Position numbers and translations under genes: made by a program
In this document: piece after piece, positions 1 to 4,979 of the stretch
How the letters are laid out: each line of letters begins with the position of its first letter
Position numbering within the stretch: the stretch's first letter is position 1
Assembly (NCBI GenBank): GCA_030840545.1
Contig: JAVEEH010000173.1
Coordinates: 1 to 6,712, forward strand
Source of the DNA: Frankiaceae bacterium
Lineage (GTDB): Bacteria; Actinomycetota; Actinomycetes; JAFAQI01
Length of the DNA stretch: 6,712 nt
Direction of reading: 5' to 3'
Notes under the pieces: generated by a model
Seen by the model: only the letters and a program-made list of their open reading frames with translations
Databases searched by the model: none
What the model was told of the DNA's origin: nothing

Positions 1-607
1 TGGGGACGTTGACCTGCGCACTTACCATTCCGGTCGCTTGATGTACCTGGAGCTGATAGGTCGATCTGGCCCCGGCGTCATCCGCGAAGACGTCCACATG
101 TGCGGTGTCCATGTGGAGCAGCCCGACCGCCGCGGCGTCGGCTGCCATCAGCGCCGCCGACAGCTCGTCGGAGCCGAGCTCGCCGGGACTGTCCCGGTAG
201 AGGTCCATCGCCCCCACCCGGATGGCACCGATGGTGAGCGGCAGCGCGAACACAGCGCGTACGCCGACCGAGCCGGCGTGCGCCATGAACGCCGGCCAGC
301 GGTCCACGATGACGTCGCTCGGCTGCTGCAGGTCGGGAACCAGCACAGGTGCTCCGGAGGCCACGGCGTCGATGCATGGCCCCTCGCCGAGGGAGAACTG
401 CAGCTGCTCGATCTCCGCGGACACTTCATCGGTGGCGCAGACGACACCACGGTTGCCGGTCTCCGTGACGATGGAGATGCCCGCGCCGGTCAGGCCGAGC
501 ATCTCGACACACAGCTGACAGATCCGGAGGGGTTGGGCCGCGCGCTCGAGTGACGCTTCGGCCAGGAGTCCGGCCCAGCGTCCACGATCATGCAGTCCCA
601 CGCTCAT
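1..607 (-). CDS. GAF domain sensor with C-terminal ANTAR domain, 3' part missing
   Basis: Reading the minus strand from ATG 607 gives 202 codons still open at the left edge. Residues about 20-168 form a GAF domain: a helix around QLCVEMLGLTGAGISIV, then ATDEVSAEIEQLQFSLGEGPCIDAV, PVLVPDLQQ, RWPAFMAHAGSVGVRAVFALPL and GAIRVGAMDLYR. This LGEGPC/VPDL/RWP pattern is typical of actinobacterial GAF-ANTAR proteins. The final residues YQLQVHQATGMVSAQVNVP (184-202) match the start of an ANTAR RNA-binding domain, whose remainder lies outside the window. By family, such proteins sense a ligand or redox state through GAF and act as antiterminators on nascent RNA; the ligand is unknown. No ANTAR target hairpin pair was recognised here. 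The start is uncertain: ATG 607 lacks a close Shine-Dalgarno, GTG 601 is in frame, and the frame is closed by TGA 622-620. It is divergent from the sigma gene. Confidence 0.82.
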   Translation of the reverse strand, partial: MSVGLHDRGRWAGLLAEASLERAAQPLRICQLCVEMLGLTGAGISIVTETGNRGVVCATDEVSAEIEQLQFSLGEGPCIDAVASGAPVLVPDLQQPSDVIVDRWPAFMAHAGSVGVRAVFALPLTIGAIRVGAMDLYRDSPGELGSDELSAALMAADAAAVGLLHMDTAHVDVFADDAGARSTYQLQVHQATGMVSAQVNVP

Positions 608-639
608 GAGCGACCGGAGTCACCACGGCTCACCTCCCG

Positions 640-657
640 CCGGTCGATCTCGACCGG
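640..657. repeat. Perfect 18-bp dyad upstream of the GAF gene
   Basis: The sequence CCGGTCGA-TC-TCGACCGG is an inverted repeat with 8-bp arms and a 2-bp spacer. It lies 33 bp upstream of ATG 607 and directly abuts the purine-rich GGGAGG on the minus strand (638-633). It could be an operator for the divergent promoters of the GAF and sigma genes. The 2-base spacer is too short for an unstrained RNA loop, so a DNA-level protein site is the more natural reading. No factor can be named from the sequence. Confidence 0.5.
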
Positions 658-769
658 TTTAGGCTCAGCATGCTCCCGAGTCGGCACGAATGCGAATCGC
701 TCTCATCGTCGCCCGCTATGTCGGCGCGGGCGACTAGGGTCGGGTCATGGACGGACGGGGCAGGCGCCG

Positions 770-1735
770 GTGAGCGACCTCGCGACTGATACCGGCACGC
801 AGCAGCTGGAACAGCACCGTGCGGAGCTGACCGGATACTGCTACCGGATGCTCGGCTCGGCGTTCGATGCCGACGACGCGGTGCAGGAGACTTTGGTCCG
901 CGCCTGGCAGGGGCTGGAGCGTTTCGAGGGTCGTTCCGCGCTGCGGTCGTGGCTCTACCGCATCGCGACCAACGTCTGCCTGGACAACCTGCGCGGACGG
1001 CAGCGGCGCGCCCTGCCGATGGACCTCTCGTCGCCGGTCGCGGCGACCACCCCACCGGGGAACATGCAGCCCGAGGCCGCCTGGATCGAGCCGATGCCCG
1101 ACAGCGAGCTCGCCGTCGACCCCGCCGACCGCGCGGTCATGCAGGAGAGCGTGCGGCTGGCGTTCGTCGCCGCGCTGCAGCACTTGCCGGCGCGGCAGCG
1201 AGCCGTTCTCATCTTGCGCGAGGTGCTCGCGTGGCCGGCCGCCGAAGTTGCCGAGCTGCTGGACACGACCGTGGTGTCGGTCAACAGCGCCTTGCAGCGG
1301 GCCCGCTCGACCCTCGCCGCCAGCCAGCTCACCGGCGATGGGCGAGCACAGAGTCTCGGCGAGCCGGAGCGCGCGCTGCTGGCGCGCTACGTCGATGCTT
1401 TCCAGCGCTACGACATCGACACCCTCGTGACGTTGCTGCACGAGGACGCCAGCATCTCCATGCCGCCTTACGAGATGTGGCTGCAAGGGCGCGAGGATCT
1501 TCGCGGTTGGTACCTCGGCTACGGCATCGGCTGTCGTGGCTCACGGCTCATTGCGACCGTGGCCAACGGCTCGCCGGCCTTCGCGCAGTACCGAGCGAGC
1601 GGTCCCGACGGACGGCACGAGCCTTGGTCGCTGCAGGTGCTCGAGCTCTCAGCCGGGCGGATCGCTCACATCCATCATTTCCTCGACACGACGCTGTTCG
1701 CCCGGTTCGGGCTCCCGGCTCATCCCGACGACTAG
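770..1735 (+). CDS. sigG: ECF RNA polymerase sigma factor, SigG-like, with SnoaL-like C-terminal domain
   Basis: This protein of 321 residues directs RNA polymerase to a regulon that cannot be read from this window. Sigma region 2 spans about residues 13-80 (GYCYRMLGSAFDADDAVQET, then FEGRSALRSWLYRIATNVC). Region 4 spans about 126-184 (LPARQRAVLILREVLAWPAAEVAELLDTTVVSVNSALQRARS). A SnoaL/NTF2-like domain fills about 204-316 (RYVDAFQRYDIDTLVTLLHE, MPPYEMWLQG, and a tail HHFLDTTLFARFGLP). This domain order and the MPPY and FLDTTLF.KFGLP-type motifs match Mycobacterium tuberculosis SigG. In related ECF groups the C-terminal domain modulates activity in place of a separate anti-sigma factor. GTG 770 is chosen because conserved sequence begins just after it; the frame is open to ATG 590, but that extension is Arg/Ser-rich and unlike the family. 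No anti-sigma gene is adjacent. The last 87 bp overlap the opposing STAS gene. Confidence 0.88.
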   Translation: MSDLATDTGTQQLEQHRAELTGYCYRMLGSAFDADDAVQETLVRAWQGLERFEGRSALRSWLYRIATNVCLDNLRGRQRRALPMDLSSPVAATTPPGNMQPEAAWIEPMPDSELAVDPADRAVMQESVRLAFVAALQHLPARQRAVLILREVLAWPAAEVAELLDTTVVSVNSALQRARSTLAASQLTGDGRAQSLGEPERALLARYVDAFQRYDIDTLVTLLHEDASISMPPYEMWLQGREDLRGWYLGYGIGCRGSRLIATVANGSPAFAQYRASGPDGRHEPWSLQVLELSAGRIAHIHHFLDTTLFARFGLPAHPDD

Positions 1736-1951
1736 ACCGTCGCACTCGAACACTTCGCTCAGACCGGCCAGGCGGATGAGCTCCCGGAACTCCGCACCGG
1801 CACTGTGCAGGCGCACGGTTCCGCCCGCCCGTCGTACGGTCAGCTGCAGGTGCGCGAGCGCGTCGATCGTCTGAAGCTGCGGCGGACCCTCGATCGAGAC
1901 GAGCAGGGTCCACCCAGCGGAGTGCGGGCGACGCGGATCCCGGCCGGCCAA
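1649..1951 (-). CDS. Small degenerate STAS-domain protein
   Basis: This is a 100-residue protein with a STAS-like core (WTLLVSIEGPPQLQTIDALA, HLQLTVRRAGGTVRLHSAG, EFRELIRLAGLSEVF, residues 14-69) and an acidic tail (EPGEQRRVEEMMDVSDPPG). The pattern IDALA..QL..RR.G...RL....EL..L..L.GL is shared by small actinobacterial STAS proteins. Classical anti-sigma factor antagonists carry a D-S-S/x-G phosphoacceptor serine; here the equivalent segment reads PPQLQTIDALA with no such serine, so serine-phosphorylation switching is unlikely. TTG 1951 is the only plausible start: GGAG lies 8 nt upstream, and the frame is closed further up by TGA with no ATG or GTG between. The gene follows the membrane-protein gene by 78 nt on the same strand. 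Its last 28 codons and stop lie antisense to the end of the sigma gene, which also supports a regulatory link. Function is inferred from fold only. Confidence 0.72.
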   Translation of the reverse strand: MAGRDPRRPHSAGWTLLVSIEGPPQLQTIDALAHLQLTVRRAGGTVRLHSAGAEFRELIRLAGLSEVFECDGLVVGMSREPEPGEQRRVEEMMDVSDPPG

Positions 1952-2029
1952 CGCGGCGTCTCCTTCGACGGTCGTGTCCTGGTTGACGTGCCGAACAAAG
2001 GAAACTCATCGGTGCGGGGCCACGGCGGT

Positions 2030-2683
2030 TCAGGCCGCGGCGATGACCAGCCCTTCGCGGCGCGCGACGCGCAGTGACCAGATGACGGTGACGAAGACGC
2101 CGGACGTGGTGATGAACAGCGCGACAGCTGTCTTGGTGGGGACGTAGGCGGCCGTCTGCATGGTCAGCAGCAGGCTCGCACCGACGGCGGCATTGAGCAG
2201 GTTGACCCCCGCCCAGAGCAGGGTGAGGTGACGGAACAGGTTGCGGATGCGGAGCCGGCCAACGATGTCGGGGGTCAGCGGGTAGAAGTCGCCGGCGAGG
2301 CGGGCGACGAACGGCCGGCTCGTCAACGCAGACAGCAGGAACATCACAGCGACGACGCTGGTGCCCATGATCGGCTGGGCGAAGTAGAGGAACGTGCTGC
2401 CGGTCACCATCGCGAGACACGTCCGCAAGGTGAGACCGATCAGGGCGAGGACGAGGATGCCGGGCACCCGTCGGCCACTGTGCAGCCGGCGCGCGAGTGC
2501 GCCGTAGGCCCACACGAGTGCAGCACAGTAGGCGGGCCAGACTCCCAGGGTGAGCAGGGCGACGTAGAACAGCGCGGTCGGGATGAGCGTGGCCTCGACG
2601 ACGGTCGGGATCGAGTGACGAGCAACGGCGCGCAATGTCGTGCGGGTGCTCGTGCCGACGAGGCTGGGCCGAGCTGAGTTCAA
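2030..2683 (-). CDS. Integral membrane protein, VC0807-like family
   Basis: The 217-residue protein is mostly hydrophobic. Likely membrane segments are at about 31-49, 50-65, 74-94, 98-120, 152-175 and 183-204, joined by short basic loops (ARRLHSGRRV, SRPFVARLAGDFYPLTPDIVGR, RVARREG). The pattern IPT..FY, YGALARRL..GRRVPG, T..G..F.YF.QP, DFYPL and VKTAV-like PTKTAVAL resembles the actinobacterial VC0807 family of unknown function; this family call is from memory. The start is TTG 2683, overlapping the stop of the upstream gene as TTGA, with AGCAGG about 5 nt before it; this suggests translational coupling. An in-frame TTG at codon 17 is a weaker alternative. No catalytic or transport motif is visible. 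It is the third gene of the minus-strand run that ends in the STAS gene, so a membrane signalling role is possible but speculative. Confidence 0.72.
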   Translation of the reverse strand: MNSARPSLVGTSTRTTLRAVARHSIPTVVEATLIPTALFYVALLTLGVWPAYCAALVWAYGALARRLHSGRRVPGILVLALIGLTLRTCLAMVTGSTFLYFAQPIMGTSVVAVMFLLSALTSRPFVARLAGDFYPLTPDIVGRLRIRNLFRHLTLLWAGVNLLNAAVGASLLLTMQTAAYVPTKTAVALFITTSGVFVTVIWSLRVARREGLVIAAA

Positions 2684-3033
2684 GAGGCCTGCTTCGGTTC
2701 GACGGCGGTGGCATCGCGCAGGCTGGTCAACATCGCTACATGTGCGTCATGGAGCTGAGCCGCATGCCACTTGATCGCCGCGCGTTGTCCGCTGCCCGGT
2801 TGGCAACGACAGGCTTGTACCCACTGCAACCGCGCCGAAGCAAGGTCGTAGGCCTCCACGGCGCTGATCAGACCGGCCGCCCGCCCCGGCGCTACGTGTG
2901 CCTGCTCTCCGAGGAGGCGCGCCACCTCGCGGGCCTGCGCGTCGGCGAACAGCTCCGGGGCACGGATGCGTTCCCGCACTGTTGTCGTTGGCGGGCCGCC
3001 GTTCGGGAAGGGTGAATCACTCGGGGGCCGCAT
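2680..3033 (-). CDS. Hypothetical 117-residue helical protein
   Basis: I do not recognise this protein. It begins with a Pro/Ser-rich stretch (MRPPSDSPFPNGGPPTTT, residues 1-18), followed by a mostly helical, Ala-rich body (19-108). That body includes ERIRAPELFADAQAREVARLL, AAGLISAVEAYDLASARLQW and AAIKWHAAQLHDAHVAMLTS. It has two cysteines in ACRCQP (75-77) and no signal peptide or membrane segment. ATG 3033 is preferred because GAGGCGG lies just upstream on the minus strand. The same frame stays open to 3396, but that extension crosses the neighbouring small gene in another phase and has low-complexity Arg/Ser content. The stop overlaps the TTG start of the membrane-protein gene, and the upstream small gene ends 35 nt before it, so operonic expression is likely. 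Its placement supports a coding role more than its sequence does. Confidence 0.55.
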   Translation of the reverse strand: MRPPSDSPFPNGGPPTTTVRERIRAPELFADAQAREVARLLGEQAHVAPGRAAGLISAVEAYDLASARLQWVQACRCQPGSGQRAAIKWHAAQLHDAHVAMLTSLRDATAVEPKQAS

Positions 3034-3068
3034 GGGCCACCGCCTCAATGCCGGAAGAGACCCGGCGG

Positions 3069-3209
3069 CTACTTCTTGGGATGCCGTGACAGGCCGGGCG
3101 CGTCGCCGAGCACTGGGGTGGCTGGCGGAGGCGCCTGACCCTTCTGTTTCTTGTTCTGCTCCTGTTTGGGCTTGCGGGCCTCGCGGCCGCCCTTGTTCTT
3201 GCCTGCCAT
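3069..3209 (-). CDS. Small Lys-rich hydrophilic protein (KNKGGRE type)
   Basis: This 46-residue protein starts MAGKNKGGREARKPKQEQNK, continues with KKQKGQAPPPATPVLGDAPG and ends LSRHPKK. It is very basic and rich in Lys, Gln and Pro, and is probably disordered. ATG 3209 is preceded by GGAG with a 6-nt gap (GGAGACAGCG-ATG), one of the best ribosome binding sites in the window. AAG and GGC codon choice also fits real coding sequence. Comparable MGKNKGGRE-type short proteins are, from memory, scattered through Actinobacteria as uncharacterised proteins. The charge suggests nucleic acid or ribosome binding, but no domain proves it. It appears to be the first gene of the run leading to the orphan, membrane and STAS genes. 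It is hidden under a longer open frame in another phase. Confidence 0.78.
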   Translation of the reverse strand: MAGKNKGGREARKPKQEQNKKQKGQAPPPATPVLGDAPGLSRHPKK

Positions 3210-3360
3210 CGCTGTCTCCTGCGGAGGTGCGGCGAGCGGTTTGGTGCTCGCCGACTGGGGTTGCTGCCGATTGGCTGCATGCGGGCGGGCGCCGGTGGGT
3301 CCGCGGAGCGGTGGTCGCGAGCATGCCGGCGATTACGGCCGGACACACCCAGCATGCTCC

Positions 3361-3383
3361 GGTATCGCGGAAATAGCGATTCC
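3361..3383. repeat. Inverted repeat between the GH3 gene and the Lys-rich gene
   Basis: GGTATCGC (3361-3368) and GCGATTCC (3376-3383) pair at 7 of 8 positions around the 7-nt loop GGAAATA. The repeat lies 40 bp beyond the GH3 stop and about 150 bp before the small Lys-rich gene. It could be the GH3 terminator stem or an operator for the next operon. No U-run follows on the minus strand (ACCGGAGCATG), so a canonical intrinsic terminator is not shown. The rest of 3210-3423 holds no gene I can support and no convincing promoter consensus. Confidence 0.35.
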
Positions 3384-3423
3384 GCCGCGCGCTCATGGGG
3401 CGGCGATCGCCCGGTGGGAGGGG

Positions 3424-4809
3424 TCAGCTCGTGGTGAACCCGTGTGCCGTCGACCATGCGGAGCAGAAGCGCGCCGTGTTGCAGGATCGGACGCGCCACT
3501 CGTAGTGGGCGCCTGAGGCCAACGAGTGGCCGGGTTGGTAGCTCGCTCGGGTGCCGGCCGGCACCGTGACCCGCGCCGTCGGCGCCGCGCTCCACGCGGT
3601 GGAATGGTGGCGGCGCAAGGCAAACCACACGTGGTCCTTGCCGCCGAGCGGGTCGTGAGTGCGAACCGACAAAGTCACGGTGCGCGCGACTCCGGTGGCT
3701 CCGTCCGCCGGGGTGAACGCCGTCGGGGCATCCGGCGGGGTAGTGAGCCGCTTGGCGGCCATGATGCGGCGAACGGACGCCATCGCCGCCGGCCGTGCAT
3801 AGTGGCCGGACTGCAGAGCGGCGACGATCGCGTCTGCGATCGACCGCGGGGTGACCCCGTCGACGAGAGCCATGTCAGCTCCTGACTCGAGGGCGCGGAC
3901 GGCTGCTTGCGCTTGCGAGAGGCCCAGGCCGTCGCGGACCGCGCCGGCGGACAGCGAGTCGGTGATGATGAGCAGGTGGTCGCCGCCTTGCTTGCGCAGC
4001 AGGTGCAGGGCCGCCGGGGACAGGCTCGCCGGCGTCTTGTCGGTCTCGGTCAGTCCGGGAACGACCATGTTGCCCACCATGGCCGCAGGGACGTGTGCGG
4101 CGAACGTGGCCTCGAACGACCGCATGTCGTGGGCCTTCATATAGCGCAGCGGGGGAGTGCTCTGCAGCGAGTCGTCCGTGTTGCCGGAGTGACCAAGTCC
4201 GGGCCAGTGCTTCACGACCGGTACGACGTGACCGGATCGCATCCCTCGTTGCCAGGCGTTTGCGTAGTCACCAACGGCTGCCGGTGCTGAGGCGAAGGCG
4301 CGGTGCACCTGGCTGATGAAGTGACCGGGCACCAGCAGGTCCGTGTCGGGGGCCAAGTCCATGTCCACCCCGAGGGCCTTCATTCGTGGCGCATAGTCCG
4401 CTGCCCTCGCGCGGACCTGCTGGACCGAGCGGTGTGCACCCATCCACTCGGCTGAACGCAGCCGGTAGATCAGGGACGAAAGCCGTTGCACCTCGCCGCC
4501 CTCTTCGTCCGAGCTGACGAAAGGCGGCACGGGATTGGCCGCGCGCACCTGCGCGAGCTGTGCCCCGAGGTCCTTCGGCGGCGTACCGAACAGCACGATG
4601 CCGCCGACGCCGTTCTTGGCCCAGGTGAGGGCCTGGGACAGATGATCCATCTGGATGCCGGCCAGCACGAGCTGCATCGCGATGCGCCGGTCCGACCAGG
4701 TGGCGGAGCCGTGCGTGGTCACGGCCGGGAAGGTCGGCGTCGCGGCGACGAGCGTCGCAGCCACCGTGGTCGCGATGGTTGTCGCGACAGACGCGGCGAG
4801 TCTTCTCAT
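3424..4809 (-). CDS. Secreted GH3 beta-N-acetylhexosaminidase-like enzyme with C-terminal Ig-like domain
   Basis: This 461-residue protein starts with a Sec-type signal peptide (MRRLAASVATTIATTVAATL, through about residue 29, no lipobox). The GH3 catalytic barrel covers about 40-355. It carries DEEGGEVQRL (101-110), DMDLAPDTD (149-156), VKHWPGLGHSGNTDDSL (199-215), PGLTETDKTPASLSP (251-265) and IITDSLSAGA (281-290), in which Asp284 aligns with the family nucleophile. By family it cleaves terminal N-acetylhexosamine residues from cell-wall or other glycans outside the cytoplasm. The NagZ general acid/base loop usually ends in Asp-Ser-His; here it reads DDSL, so the canonical His is absent, as I recall for LpqI-like actinobacterial members. 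Residues about 357-461 form a beta-rich FN3/Ig-like module with a likely Cys443-Cys449 disulfide. ATG 4809 gives a clean signal peptide, although GGAG sits only 2 nt upstream; an in-frame GTG seven codons earlier is possible. Confidence 0.85.
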   Translation of the reverse strand: MRRLAASVATTIATTVAATLVAATPTFPAVTTHGSATWSDRRIAMQLVLAGIQMDHLSQALTWAKNGVGGIVLFGTPPKDLGAQLAQVRAANPVPPFVSSDEEGGEVQRLSSLIYRLRSAEWMGAHRSVQQVRARAADYAPRMKALGVDMDLAPDTDLLVPGHFISQVHRAFASAPAAVGDYANAWQRGMRSGHVVPVVKHWPGLGHSGNTDDSLQSTPPLRYMKAHDMRSFEATFAAHVPAAMVGNMVVPGLTETDKTPASLSPAALHLLRKQGGDHLLIITDSLSAGAVRDGLGLSQAQAAVRALESGADMALVDGVTPRSIADAIVAALQSGHYARPAAMASVRRIMAAKRLTTPPDAPTAFTPADGATGVARTVTLSVRTHDPLGGKDHVWFALRRHHSTAWSAAPTARVTVPAGTRASYQPGHSLASGAHYEWRVRSCNTARFCSAWSTAHGFTTS

Positions 4810-4908
4810 GTCTCCTAGACGTCCCACCAGGCAGGGCGGTTGGCACGACGCTGGGGCGATCGATGCTCGATGGCAAGACACTACGGCGTCCTGGGTTGTC
4901 GCGGCGCC

Positions 4909-4943
4909 AGGACCTTTGCCGTCGAACGGAGGACCTTTGGCCC
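4909..4943 (+). promoter_or_regulatory. Tandem AGGACCTTTG boxes, DosR/DevR-like, upstream of the GNAT gene
   Basis: AGGACCTTTG occurs at 4909-4918 and again at 4930-4939, a 21-bp period that puts both copies on the same DNA face. The second copy continues as GGACC-TTT-GGCCC (4931-4943), an imperfect palindrome resembling GGGAC...GTCCC-type sites of DosR/DevR response regulators, which often occur in tandem. Its centre is about 44 bp before GTG 4980. A GATGCT at 4968-4973 could be a -10 giving a leaderless GTG transcript, which would place the box as in DosR-activated promoters. Assignment to DosR is inference; the repeat itself is directly seen. Confidence 0.4.
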
Positions 4944-4979
4944 GGATCGACATCGCACCCGCCCGGCGATGCTCGGTGG

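Noticed and set aside
38..553. 171-codon plus-strand open frame
   Set aside because: It is antisense to the clear GAF-ANTAR reading and shows no domain; a product of high GC.
666..676. CAGCATGCTCC also present at 3350-3360, considered as a shared regulatory site
   Set aside because: An 11-base match is expected several times by chance in a window of this size, and the flanks do not match.
590..769. N-terminal extension of the sigma factor to ATG 590
   Set aside because: The 60 extra residues are Arg/Ser-rich without sigma similarity, overlap the GAF start and erase the divergent promoter region.
949..1779. 276-codon plus-strand open frame inside the sigma gene
   Set aside because: Arg/Ala-rich shadow in another phase of the sigma gene.
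1548..2714. 388-codon minus-strand open frame
   Set aside because: It is Arg/Pro/His-rich and lies in another phase over the VC0807-like and STAS genes, which have real domain signatures.
2680..3396. 238-codon minus-strand open frame read as one protein
   Set aside because: Its first half is Arg/Ser low complexity and crosses the Lys-rich small gene, which has better codons and ribosome binding site, in another phase. Only the part from ATG 3033 is kept.
3402..3411. GGCGATCGCC palindrome just past the GH3 stop as a terminator
   Set aside because: It is a fully symmetric 10-mer with no loop and no U-run; common in GC-rich DNA.
4859..4871. ATCGA-TGC-TCGAT inverted repeat between the GH3 and GNAT genes
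   Set aside because: Arms are only 5 bp and do not extend; not distinguishable from chance.
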